Shown: positions 10,810 through 21,471 of the stretch, one piece after another
Layout: each line of letters begins with the position of its first letter
How positions within the stretch are numbered: the first letter of the stretch is position 1
Assembly: GCF_910591885.1 (NCBI RefSeq)
Contig: NC_063285.1
Coordinates: 9,395,395 to 9,459,394, forward strand
Origin: Bombus terrestris
Taxonomy: Eukaryota > Arthropoda > Insecta > Hymenoptera > Apidae
Direction of reading: 5' to 3'
DNA: 64,000 bases
Translations under genes and position numbers: made by a program
Notes under the pieces: model-generated
Seen by the model: the letters and a program-made list of their open reading frames with translations, nothing else
Told to the model about the DNA's origin: nothing
The model's database searches: none

Positions 10810-12115
10810 ATGCAACAATCGACCTCTGGAAAAAGATATTAAGCTATTTATGTGGAAAATGTATTAGTTTAGCAGATATTACAACTTTGACTGGTCAAAT
10901 TTAACGTATGAGAGACAAAGACGATGTAAACCTGAGAATATCGCGTCGTTTCCTGTCTCTCACCGTTGAGAATCGTGAATCTTAATCGCCAAAATAAAAG
11001 TAAAGAAACATTAAGGTTACACTTAGAATTCATACTAAAATAGTTTTAGATTTATATAATAAACGATTTCCAGGATGTTCGTCGATACGTTTACACGCGT
11101 CTCAGCGCTCTCTTTGTCTCGCCATCTTCCATATCGCACTGCCAATGGATCAATTACATTCGTCTGTTTCTCGAGACGCTGTGCACACACATACTTCCGC
11201 ACACTCATATTCACATACGTTTGTCACTACTACGTTGCCGATATAGACCAGCACACAAAATTATACATATTTCAATACTCACACATCAAATGTGTCAAAG
11301 TAGAGTTGAAAGATCCGCTAAACCAACAGCTTTCTCACACAAACGGAGACTTCTCATAGGCAACACTGCAAGGGACCGAACATCAAATTCTTTACGAGCG
11401 GAAAACAGCTGGTCTGATTTGAAATTATTTTCAGAATTTAATCTGATTATTAGAAGATCTTAAGTGTACGATAGTCCAAATGCATCGCAGAGTTTTCCAT
11501 TGTTGCACCAACATAGTGGAAATTCATCGGAAAAATGATCGTATTTATACGTGTCACGTGTCAGTTGTAGAGAAAGCTACTATTCCCAAGATAATTTGTA
11601 CGAAAAACAAAAAATATATTTGTTCAAGATGTACGTCGACGATGATATATTTGTACAAAGAAACGTATGTCGCCTTCCCATGACCTATACCTGCTGATCT
11701 ACAAAAAAATCAACTAGGTCAGACTATGACCCCCTTTGAAAGCATTCGGTTCTTATACGAACCGCTTTCTCATACAGTGAATAGCTTTTTAGTGAGCAAT
11801 TTGCGTGTTTTCTTTGTCCCTAGACTACTCTGTATATATTTTACCGATTTCTTTTCCATGCAATCATCCGCCAGTCAGTTGTGCCACGATTTACCAACCT
11901 CCATACACCAACATTCTCTTCTTCTATGTATCCGTCACTGTGGAACACGTTAACCACATTGTGTCCGGATATAACAGCAGCATTTTGCTTTGATGTTCGG
12001 AATACTCGTGGCATCGTTTAAGCGCTATTTAACATAAGAATCTCCGCGATTTATTCCATCTATATCATCATACATTAAATCCTAACTGCACGCCGTGGCG
12101 CTCTGTATGGAAGTA
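10810..12115. other. Intron DNA, nothing recognised
   Basis: AT-rich with small overlapping open frames on the + strand (11075-11359, 11221-11463, 11480-11683, 11726-11953). They do not match a family I know and are not convincingly coding. Confidence 0.45.
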
Positions 12116-13048
12116 TTGGAAACTAAATGGTTGCGGATTTTGTCATTAGATGGTATTGACAAAATCCGCAATCACTTAGTTGCCAACCCAATAGATATTT
12201 CCAGTGTAAAATAAAATGTTTCAACTAGAAAAATTCACGACTTGGGAAAAGAGTCTGAAAGGTTGCCTTTTCGCAGCAACCGTTTTCATGATTTTCGTGT
12301 CTACAGTCACTTAGTTGCCCACCCAATAGATATTTCCAGTGTAAAATAAAATGTTTCAACTAGAAAAATTCACGACTTGGAAAAAAAAGTCTGAAAGGTT
12401 GCCTTTTCGCATCAACCGTTTTCGTGGTTTTCGTGTCTACAATCGACTGGCAACTAAGTGATTGCGGATTTTGCCATTAGGTTGTATTGACAAAATCCGC
12501 AACCACTTAGTTACCAATCCTATAGATATTTCCAGTGTAAAATAGAATGTTTATAATCAGAAAAATTCACGACTCGGGAAAGAAGTCTGAAAGGTTGCCT
12601 TTTCGCAGCAACCGTTTTCATGGTTTTCGTGTCTACAATTGACTGGCAACTAAGTGATCGCAGATTTTGTCATTAGGTTGTATTGACAAAATCCGCAACC
12701 ACTTAGTTGCCAACCTAATAGATATTTCCAGTGTAAAATAAAATGTTTCAACTAGAAAAATTCACGACTTGGGAAAAGAGTCTGAAAGGTTGCCTTTTCG
12801 CAGCAACTGTTTTCATGGTTTTCGTGTCTACAATCACTTAGTTGCCAATCCAATAGACATTTCCAATGTAAAATAAAATGTTTCAACTAAAAAAATTCAC
12901 GACTTGGGAAAAAAGTCTGAAAGGTTGCCTTTTCGCAGCAACCGTTTTCATAGTTTTCGTGTCTACAATCGACTGGCAACTAAGTGATTGCGGATTTTGC
13001 CATTAGGTTGTATTGACAAAATCCGCAATCACTTAGTTGCCAACTCAA
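12116..13048. repeat. Tandem array of five ~135-bp cores with mariner palindromes at the junctions
   Basis: The core marked by TTCCAGTGTAAAATA recurs at 12199, 12334, 12530, 12726 and 12861 (spacings 135, 196, 196, 135). Junctions with 196-base spacing contain a complete ~75-bp mariner palindrome; those with 135-base spacing keep only its right half (CACTTAGTTGCC). Complete palindromes lie at 12116-12191, 12448-12520, 12644-12718 and 12974-13048; half copies at about 12308-12327 and 12835-12853. The order, with F full and h half, is F-c1-h-c2-F-c3-F-c4-h-c5-F. Each core also contains a small hairpin GGTTGC...GCAACC. Confidence 0.88.
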
Positions 13049-14060
13049 TACGTACTAAAGATAAATCCATCGGTCGCGTGTAATCGCCATAACCTTTATC
13101 TCCAAGATATCAAGAATTGGCTACGTCCACGTTAATCTGGGCCAGCCATCGCACTGACGTATTGTTACGCACGCTACTGACACCGTTTCGGTGCCTCGTG
13201 ACGCCAGGCTCGTTTAAAAGAGAAAAAGAAGGGAAAGAAGAAAAGAAGATGAAAAAATGAAATGGTTTTTTTTTTCTTGTTCTTTGCACACAGCTACAGC
13301 TAAAAATTCTTTTCCGCCCTTCTTCGTTTTCTGAAATGGACTCCTGCTTAATAACAGAGAGGAGAGCGACGCGGAGAACTACTTGTTAGACTCTGTGGTT
13401 GTTACGTTAATCAAAAAGACGACGCTTATTTTTCTTGCAACTGTTTCGCAGGGAACCGGCCGCGTAAATCAACGATAAACTGCTAAATGTAATTTAACGT
13501 TTAGCTGGATTTTACGGACGCGCCCGTCTGAAACCGCACATGCTGCAACTACTTAGATGCGTCTGTGAGAGAACGCCGTATATTTCGAAGGATTTATTCG
13601 GATTTTAAAACGTTCGGTATTTTAAACGATGGCGTTCGCGGCCAGGCTGCTTGAAATTTCTCCGTGAATAATTCCCTTCTGTTCGAAAATTGGATAACAA
13701 TTAAAACGAAACCTTCTTGTTTATGACCGACAAGATATCAATTATAAAATATCCCGTTGTTGGTTGCGCGGCGGATTAAACACGCGATGATTCGTGGCTT
13801 TCGAACGAACATACGTTCGCTAAGATTTGGCTGGAAATTTACTTGGCCAACATTGATCTTAAGTTTCTATAATAAATCTTTTGCATGTTGCTTTATTGGT
13901 AGAAATATGCTGCATAGTCGAAAAGGGTAGTTTTCGCTCTGAACACGTGTTATTTTATTAACGTACAGGTGTTCAAAATCATTTTATTAATGTGATTCAT
14001 AAAATGTAATACTCTTCTTATTTATGGGACCTTTCGAAACGCGAACACAGTATATAAATA
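13049..14060. other. Intron DNA, nothing recognised
   Basis: Mixed-composition intron with a short A/G-rich stretch near 13215-13265. No open frame worth reporting. Confidence 0.5.
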
Positions 14061-14137
14061 TTGGGTTGGCAACTAAGTGATTGCGGATTGTGCCAATACC
14101 ACCTAATGACAAAAGCCGCAATCACTTAGTTGTCAAT
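14061..14137. mobile_element. Palindromic mariner micro-MITE
   Basis: Starts TTGGGTTGGCAACTAAGTGA and ends AATCACTTAGTTGTCAA; the loop reads GCCAATACCACCTAATGAC, so this copy is in the opposite orientation to those at 2.2 and 12.1 kb. Confidence 0.85.
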
Positions 14138-16185
14138 ACCTACAGTCGGTCACGAAACACGCTGTACAATTTCAATTCCCAAGCTTTATAATTTTGACAA
14201 ATGTACAAGAATCAACAAAAATCTATTACATCGTGATGCGCCGCAGTATCTAAATGATGGTAGAAAAGATCTTTTGAATTGTTATTTATCGTTGTCTAAA
14301 TATTAAAAGGAACACCGTGAAACTGCGAATTTTATGTCGGAAGACCTTTCGAACGCAAGATATACATTCAACAATTTCTTAATCCAATCTTTCCATTAAA
14401 TACTCTCGATGTTTGTACATGTTTGTACGCAAGTTGAATCACAAGTGCGTATTAATTGCGTTACCAATGTGCTCAGAATGAACGGACAAAGTCGATACAC
14501 AAATTTTGAAATAATTAGTAATATTTCACTAGGAGAAGAAAAAGGTCGTGAGAAATGATGAGGCACATTTGATAGAAGAATGGAAACGAATCAGTGGTTT
14601 ATTTAAAAAAAAATTATTTCCCCAAAACGTTTGTATCATGTTGTTGAACATATGGGAAACCCAACTAAATATTAAACATTAAACTATGAATCATCGTTAT
14701 TAGTTTCAGCTTTATGTGCACAATTTAATCGTTGCTTAATTTCAAGTCCATAATTAGTATCATATAATTAGAGTCTGAAATGTTTACGATTTAAGAATTC
14801 TTTCTTTTTCAGTGTTTCCTTTCAGACTTAGATAAATAATAACCGGAAAGCTAATTTGCATAATAGCGTTACACAACCTAATACACCTCTGCCCCTGTAC
14901 ATTTGCAATAAATAACACTATATAATAACGATAACAATATAAATATAAATAATAATTTTCCCTCCGTTTATCTACACAGTTATCTACACAGCACAATGTG
15001 ACACGATGTAACACACTGTTGTCCTGGCACGTTTCAAATGAAATTGGAAAATCTAAAGCTAAGAATTGCTAAAAGTGTACAGTGTTGGAAACGTTTTGTG
15101 GCCGACTGTAGGTCAGTATCATAGCCACAGTTGAGCCAGTATTCAGTCGTGTTAAGAGCATTAGAAAACAAGCTGTCGACAGTCGAGGGTTAATAGGAGT
15201 CATTGTTGTTGATGAAAATCTCGCTGCCTGGCGCTTCCACCTTACTTCATATTCCTTACGACAATATCAATTTAGCGTGACAGTGTATGTCTCGTTGGAG
15301 GGAATTCGTGGCGAGTTCCATCGAGCCACAAACTGCTTGTTCGTGTACGAATGAAACACGAAGGATGAATGTAATCTCGGACGTTGGCAGGGGCGTGGCC
15401 GCGAAGGTATCCAAAGGACGAAACCGAGAGAAACACAATTTCTGGCACGTCGATAAATCCAAGTCGGCCACGTGCATTGTAGGCAACGTTTGTTGCATTG
15501 AGCGCGTTCTGATGTTGCAAGGACGATAACGTCGGCCGAATTATACTATGGCGTGCGAGTTACGTTGACCAAGCAACGTCCCCGGCCCCCCTCTCCCCTC
15601 ACGGATATTCTCGATTTGTCTCCTTATCTAATCGTTCGCAGATACGTCCGTTATGCTTGGCCACTGGCAAACGAGCAGCGTCGTTAAAATTCGAATAGTT
15701 GAGCGTAATAACAGGCAAAGCGCGGATGCATTCTTGGCAGCCGGCCACCTGCAGAAATATGAACCGGCGCTGGCAGGAACAATGCCCCGTCGTCTCCTTC
15801 CGCCAAACTCCTTTTTCTGGATACTTCCTGCACGGTACGATAAACTTGCTGAAAACGCCACACATTGTCTTGTTTCTTCGACAAGCAAGCATTCGTAAAG
15901 TTCGTACGACCGATTCACGTTCTAGTTAAGACTATTTGATGTTTCCTATGAAACGATAGTGATGCAGGATATATTTCGTATAAGTATCGTACATCTGCCA
16001 CGATAACGTTCGTCTGTAGGTATATTTTTGTCATAATTATTTTTACAAAGCGTTTGTACACCTATGTTAGCGTATAACGTTTGACTATTTAAAATGAAGA
16101 CACCTTGTATAACGTAGAAGAGCTTTCTTTCTATATATCATTTCTTAATTTATTATCCATTTAGCAAAGTTCACGAATTTTTTCG
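14138..16185. other. Intron DNA, GC-richer islet at 15250-15920
   Basis: AT-rich up to about 15180. From 15250 to 15920 the GC content rises and open frames of 60-97 codons overlap on both strands (15287-15529 +, 15599-15892 -). None carries a recognised domain. The islet may be a conserved non-coding or regulatory segment; I cannot tell from one sequence. Confidence 0.4.
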
Positions 16186-16232
16186 ATTGGCAACTAAGGA
16201 AATGCGGATTTCGTCAATAGCAACTAATCGTC
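16186..16232. mobile_element. Degenerate mariner palindrome remnant
   Basis: The left end TTGGCAACTAAGGAAATGCGGATTT is followed by CGTCAATAGCAACTAATCG. The left arm is recognisable with two or three changes and the right arm is lost, so this is a decayed or truncated copy. Confidence 0.55.
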
Positions 16233-17034
16233 GTTCGCGATGCGCCAGTTCCCGCACTTTTTCCCACCGACGAGACTCGGATCAGATTACAGCAAAAAAC
16301 GTAGCTTGTCTGCTCGCAGCATTTGTTGTTCCCACGTTTATCGTCCATTGTGTTACATCCAACAAGTACTGTGCTTTCTCTCTGCGACTTTTTTTTGGCA
16401 AGTTTCATGCTCTTACGTTTATTTCGAATCGATTTATTTAGCGTGTCTTGGCGATCTTCTTATGAATCTGAGAGGCGAAGAAAAAGGAACGCGAGTTCGC
16501 TCGTGTGAATTACGTAACTGCTGGCAAATTTCATCTAAGAAACGGTAGCTGGAAATTCGAACGCACAAAGAACCACCACGGAGCTTGGGAAGAAGATGAA
16601 ACGGCCGGTGTGTCTCTGCCAGCCACGTAGCTGCGCTTTCACTGTTTCTACGCGTACAAATAAATGAACTCTCGTCTTCTTCTTCTTCGAGCGGTTTGCC
16701 AACTCTTTGAATTCCATGCTGCTCCTCGATACGATGTACGGCGATGATTTCGCAAAGACAGAAGAATATAACGGGTGTAAATTTCGAACGGTACAAACTA
16801 TACACGTGCATTGGAAAAATATAACCGCGACTATGTACATATGTATGCACGTGTGTACATTTTGCGCAATTCCTACGCTCCTGAGTGTGCTGTAAGTGCA
16901 TAAGGCACACAGTATAGTCGTTGAGGATGCCAGAGAATTGCAAGTGCGCGTGTACGTCTAGTGTTTGGCAATTCTGCAATAAGCTGCAAAGTCCTAACAG
17001 TGCAGCTAAACGGTTGATCCTCTTGGAGGACCCT
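16233..17034. other. Intron DNA with a long minus-strand open frame of doubtful meaning
   Basis: A 218-codon open frame on the minus strand (16434-17090) runs into the neighbouring MITE and overlaps other open frames on +. Its translation shows no domain and is rich in His, Arg, Ser and Leu in an uneven way. I treat it as non-coding, though its length makes it worth an RNA check. Confidence 0.35.
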
Positions 17035-17110
17035 TTGACAACTAAGTGAATGCGGATTTTGTCATTAGGTGGTAATGACAAAATCCGCAATCACTTAGTT
17101 GCCAGCCCAA
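17035..17110. mobile_element. Palindromic mariner micro-MITE
   Basis: Ends TTGACAACTAAGTGAATGCGG and CCGCAATCACTTAGTTGCCA(G)CCCAA, inner arms GGATTTTGTCATTA and AATGACAAAATCC; orientation as at 2.2 kb. Confidence 0.83.
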
Positions 17111-17137
17111 TATACCTGAATGTCATTCAAACTATAT

Positions 17138-17770
17138 TTGGTCTCGTTTCAATCAGAAAAATCTCATAAATACGTTAGCGATAATTCAGTCTTTAAGCAG
17201 CCAGAATGAAGAAGATTTTCGTCATTGTCCCATGGGTAATTGAATTCGGATCTGGTTACGCTATTCAGCTATCGAACTTCGCGACGTGTCAAAGGGAACA
17301 GAGGCACCGCTCGAGGGAAATTTCAGCAGCAGCGAGAACGACGACTGGCTAATTACAGTGAACAGAAAGACGAGCGATTAGAAAGACACTGGTGTATTTA
17401 TTGACTTGTAATTGGCAATTTCTGCAGCACGTTGTTTGCCATTTAATTCCACGAAACAGCTTAATTCCATGGAATATGCGTTGTAAAAATATCTAAACAT
17501 CTATAACAGGTTATTGATCGACGTGGTTTTTCTCATTAAAACGAGATCAAACGCTTTGGTCCGCTACGTATACACGTAAACATGGTTCGAATTATATCGC
17601 GTTTGGTCTCGTTTTAATCAGAAAAATTCTACAAATAGGCCAGTGAAAGTTTACTTTTGGAAAGACGAGGGGTAAAAGAGTTTCGTCGTTGTCTAACGGG
17701 TAATTAGTATTTTTCATGCAAATCGATGGAATTGGCGTCAGGTTACGCTGCCTGCGGTACGTCAAAAGCA
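17138..17770. repeat. Two diverged copies of a ~130-160-bp sequence, about 465 bp apart
   Basis: TTTGGTCTCGTTTCAATCAG at 17139 recurs as TTTGGTCTCGTTTTAATCAG at 17604. In both copies AAAAAT, a TCGTC(A/G)TTGTC motif, GGGTAATT, GGTTACGCT and a CGTCAAA stretch follow in the same order, with many differences. This is an old duplication or two members of a dispersed repeat. Confidence 0.55.
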
Positions 17771-18657
17771 ACTCTCTGGCTGATCTCTTCGTTAACCAGC
17801 AGTGGAACCGGCGACCGATCAATTACGAGAAATATAGCGGCGATCAATTACAGAGAAAATACCGTAGCTTTCATCTGTGAACACGCATACGCGGAATATA
17901 ATTTGAAAAGCAAAGTTCGAATAAATCTGCAATAAGTGACTCGTTAACCGAGATCATGATTTATTATGGTAACATGTCGCGTAACCATTTGTGTACGTGC
18001 AATCAGTTTCGGCTTAGAAGCAACGTGCATATATCCACGTCGCGAATAAATTTCTCTAACAAACGTAGAATTATAATGCAGATAAGTACCATAGGCAAGA
18101 AAAGAGCATAATACAAGGCTACAGCATGTAACCCTCTAATACACAGATTTTACTGGCTTTTCCCAAGTAATAAATCGCAGCAGCTGGTTTTTACAATCTT
18201 CAGCTATCGCTTATCCGCCTTAATATCCGGCTTTTACAATACCCTAATAGCAGTAGGTTGATTCTGAAAGTTGACCGTGTTCGATCTTCCATCGGAATAT
18301 TTAATATCCTCCACGAATATTCATACTTTACGGCTAGAAGGAAAATCAAGATTAACTCGTTCTTCTCGCCATGTTTCTACCAGAGAATTCTAAATTTCTA
18401 ACCGAGTGCTTCACAGTTCTATTCGACAGCATTGTTCCTTACAATTTCTATAATTTTTTTTCGAAAACAACAGTGGGACGTTTTTCTATAAAATTGATTT
18501 TTATCTAATTGTCTGTGTTTTAAGAGTATTCGCGAGATAAAAGAAGAAATGAAAGTGAGATTAACCGAGTTACACATTGGGCTCGGAGCAAACGCGTCTT
18601 ACTGGCTGACACTATCATGGTCGTTCCACTAACTCGAATCGAGAAGCAAAACTATTC
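17771..18657. other. Intron DNA, nothing recognised
   Basis: AT-rich sequence between the diverged repeat pair and the first piggyBac array. No gene, tandem repeat or transposon end was recognised. Confidence 0.45.
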
Positions 18658-18841
18658 TTAACACGTTGGCTGCCACAACGGAATCACGTTTCGCTCTGCA
18701 CGCCACGGGAGTATTTTTTATTATTCAAAGCATATAATAGTAAAATAATAACAAATTGGTGATGTAAGACAACATTCTTCCCCAATGGACCTTTTGTATT
18801 ATTGGTGGTCACGGGTGACTACCGTGGCGCCTTGGTAACGG

Positions 18842-19456
18842 TTGATAGCGACACATTGTAACACAGCTTCGTTTATTTCAACAAACCATTCGCATTCGTT
18901 ATTTCATCGTAAGCAAAACGTGCAGAATATATTGCTGAAACGCGCAGAAGATATTAGTAAACAGTATTATGATCATTTTTATGATTTCGACGAAACGTTC
19001 GGCAGAAATGGTAGAGGTCAGGAAAAAAATTATGTTTGTGATAAACCAATGGTAGTGGTAGATTACAACAGAGGAAAATGTGCTGTAGATTTATCAGATC
19101 AAATGATAGCATATTCTACACCACATAAAAGAACCCTCAAGTTGTATACAAAATTAGCTTTTCGAGTTATTGTGAAATACATCAATTTCAAACGCGATAC
19201 TCTATAAACAAGCAACAAAAACAAAACTCGAGGTACCAGATTTTAGAATGGCACTCGCAATGCACCTTTCACCAAATATACTTATTCAATAAAGATTGCC
19301 ATACGAAATACAGAAGAAAGAAAGGCAAGCGCAGCTGGCACGAAAATTATGCGGAGAATGTTATAAAAAAACAGTTAGGATCAAAAATTGCTAAGAATCG
19401 GACCAAAAAGGCGACCACCTATTGTCCAAATTGTATTGGTGAGCCACATTTATGTT
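18842..19456 (+). pseudogene. piggyBac transposase C-terminal remnant, first unit of locus 1
   Basis: The open frame begins at TTG, not ATG. It reads through KPMVVVDYNRGKCAVDLSDQM (about residues 69-89), the block expected to hold the third catalytic Asp, and stops after INFKRDTL (19207). After a frame shift the similarity resumes with PDFRMALAMHLS, is broken by TAA, then continues with a Cys pair RKLCGECYKK and, in another frame, TKKATTYCPNC and PHLCLVS to TAA at 19467. At least two stops and two frame changes separate these blocks. The N-terminal half is absent. This is the least damaged copy of the array. Confidence 0.8.
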
Positions 19457-19852
19457 TAGTGTCTTAAAGCAGTGCACCGTTAGATGCAACATTTGTTCTC
19501 ATTTTTTTGTATTGTTGTTCTAATAAAAATATTTAATTGCTCAATGGGGCACTTTTTATTTCAAAGTATCTCCTATTTATCGGTTATATTCAAAATACCC
19601 TAACTAACCCCGAGTAGTCATGCAATTTTTACAATTGTAAGAAGTTGAAGCTCTCCGGTCACCAATGATCCCGTGGCGTCACAGGCGAAATCGTGGCCGG
19701 ATCATATTTGACCAACGTAGCAATCAAAATGTTAATTAACATAATTGTGGTTATAACGTGAATGAAAACTGCGAGGGAAAATATCGAGAATTTCACGATT
19801 TTTTAAACGACAGCTTCTCCACCTTCCAGTGTCTAAAATTTTCAACCTTTTC

Positions 19853-20540
19853 GTGGTAGATTACAACAGAGGAAAATGTGCTGTAGATTTATCAGATCAA
19901 ATGATAGCATATTCTACACCACATAGAAGAACCCTCAAGTTGTATACAAAATTAGCTTTTCGAGTTATTGTGAAATACATCAATTTCAAACGCGATACTC
20001 TATAATGAAGCAACAAAAACAAAAATCGAGGTACCAGATTTTGGAATGGCACTCCCAATGTACCTTTCACCAAATGTACTTATTCGATAAAGATTGCCAT
20101 ACGAAATACAGAAGAAAGAAGGGCAAGCGTGTTTGACACGAAAATTTTGCGGAGAGTGTTATAAAAAAATGTTAAACAGTTAGGATCAAAAATTGCTAAG
20201 AATCGGACCAAAAAGGCGACCACCTATTGTCCAAATTGTATTGCTGAGCCACATTTATGTTTAGTGTCTTAAAGCAGTGCACCGTTAGATGCAACATTTG
20301 TTCTCATTTTTTTGTATTGTTGTTCTAATAAAAATATTTAATTGCTCAATGGGGCACTTTTTATTTCAAAGTATCTCCTATTTATCGGTTATATTCAAAA
20401 TACCCTAACTAACCCCGAGTAGTCATGCAATTTTTACAATTGTAAGAAGTTGAAGCTCTCCGGTCACCAATGATCCCGTGGCGTCACAGGCGAAATCGTG
20501 GCCGGATCATATTTGACCAACGTAGCAATCAAAATGTTAA
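19853..20540 (+). pseudogene. piggyBac remnant, second unit of locus 1
   Basis: Starts directly at GTGGTAGATTACAACAGAGG, fused to the 117-bp spacer. It carries the same DYNRGKCAVDLSDQM block and the same stop after INFKRDTL. A further TGA lies in the region that reads as Cys-knuckle coding sequence in the first unit (GTGTTTGACACG instead of GCAGCTGGCACG). Confidence 0.8.
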
Positions 20541-20657
20541 TTAACATAATTGTGGTTATAACGTGAATGAAAACTGCGAGGGAAAATATCGAGAATTTCA
20601 CGATTTTTTAAACAACAGCATCTCCACCTTCCAGTGTCCAAAATTTGCAACCTTTTC

Positions 20658-21354
20658 GTGGTAGATTATAACAGAGGAAAATGTGCTGTAGATTTATCAG
20701 ATCAAATGATAGCATATTCTACACCACATAGAAGATCCCTCAAGTTGTATACAAAATTAGCTTTTCGAGTTATTGTGAAATACATCAATTTCAAACACGA
20801 TACTCTATAAACAAGCAACAAAAACAAAAATCGAGGTACCAGATTTTAGAATGGCACTCGCAATGCACCTTTCATCAAAAATACCAAATGTACTTATTCG
20901 ATAAAGATTGCCATACGAAATACAGAAGAAAGAAGGGCAAGCGTGTTTGACACGAAAATTTTGCGGAGAGTGTTATAAAAAAATGTTAAACAGTTAGGAT
21001 CAAAAATTGCTAAGAATCGGACCAAAATGGCGACCACCTATTGTCCAAATTGTATTGGTGAGCCACATTTACGTTTAGTGTCTTAAAGCAGTGCACCGTT
21101 AGATGCAACATTTGTTCTCATTTTTTTGTATTGTTGTTCTAATAAAAATATTTAATTGCTCAATGGGGCACTTTTTATTTCAAAGTATCTTCTATTTATC
21201 GGTTATATTCAAAATACCCTAACTAACCGTGAATAGTCATGCAATTTTTACAATTGTAAGAAGTTGAAGCTCTCCGGTCACCAATGACCCCGTGACGTCA
21301 CAGGAGAAACCATGGCCGGATCATATTTGACCAACGTAGCAATCAAAATGTTAA
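20658..21354 (+). pseudogene. piggyBac remnant, third unit of locus 1
   Basis: Same content as the second unit, with a short internal duplication (ATCAAAAATACCAAATG near 20875) and a distinct 3' end (GACGTCACAGGAGAAACCATGG). The latter resembles the 3' end of the short element at 56.7 kb rather than that of the other units. Confidence 0.78.
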
Positions 21355-21471
21355 TTAACATAATTGTGGTTATAACGTGAATGAAAACTGCGAGGGAAAA
21401 TATCGAGAATTTCACGATTTTTTAAACGACAGCTTCTCCACCTTCCAGTGTCTAAAATTTTCAACCTTTTC
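21355..21471. repeat. 117-bp flank of locus 1, copied as spacer in both arrays
   Basis: This sequence begins TTAACATAATTGTGG (or ACATAATTGTGG after the doubled TTAA) and ends CAACCTTTTCGTG just before unique DNA (GTCATCAACGC). Copies lie at 19736-19852, 20541-20657, 54317-54433 and 55123-55239, all 117 bases. Because it lies outside the right TTAA and merges with unique DNA only here, it should be original genomic flank of this insertion. Confidence 0.8.

Larger units (their letters stand above)
18658..21354 (+). mobile_element. piggyBac-like element expanded into a three-unit tandem array (locus 1)
   Basis: The left end is TTAA (18658-18661) then CACGTTGGCTGCCACAACGG. The right end, read inward from TTAA at 21351-21354, is CATTTTGATTGCTACGTTGG, a mutated match to the intact family end CACTTTGACTGTCACGTTGG. 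Inside, a fragment starting at GTGGTAGATTACAACAGAGG repeats at 19055, 19853 and 20658 (spacings 798, 805, with the array closing at 21471). Each unit holds a 3' transposase remnant, the element's 3' non-coding end and a 117-bp spacer. Units are nearly identical with scattered changes. A subterminal GGTCAC...CCGTGGCG motif is present at both sides. Confidence 0.85.
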
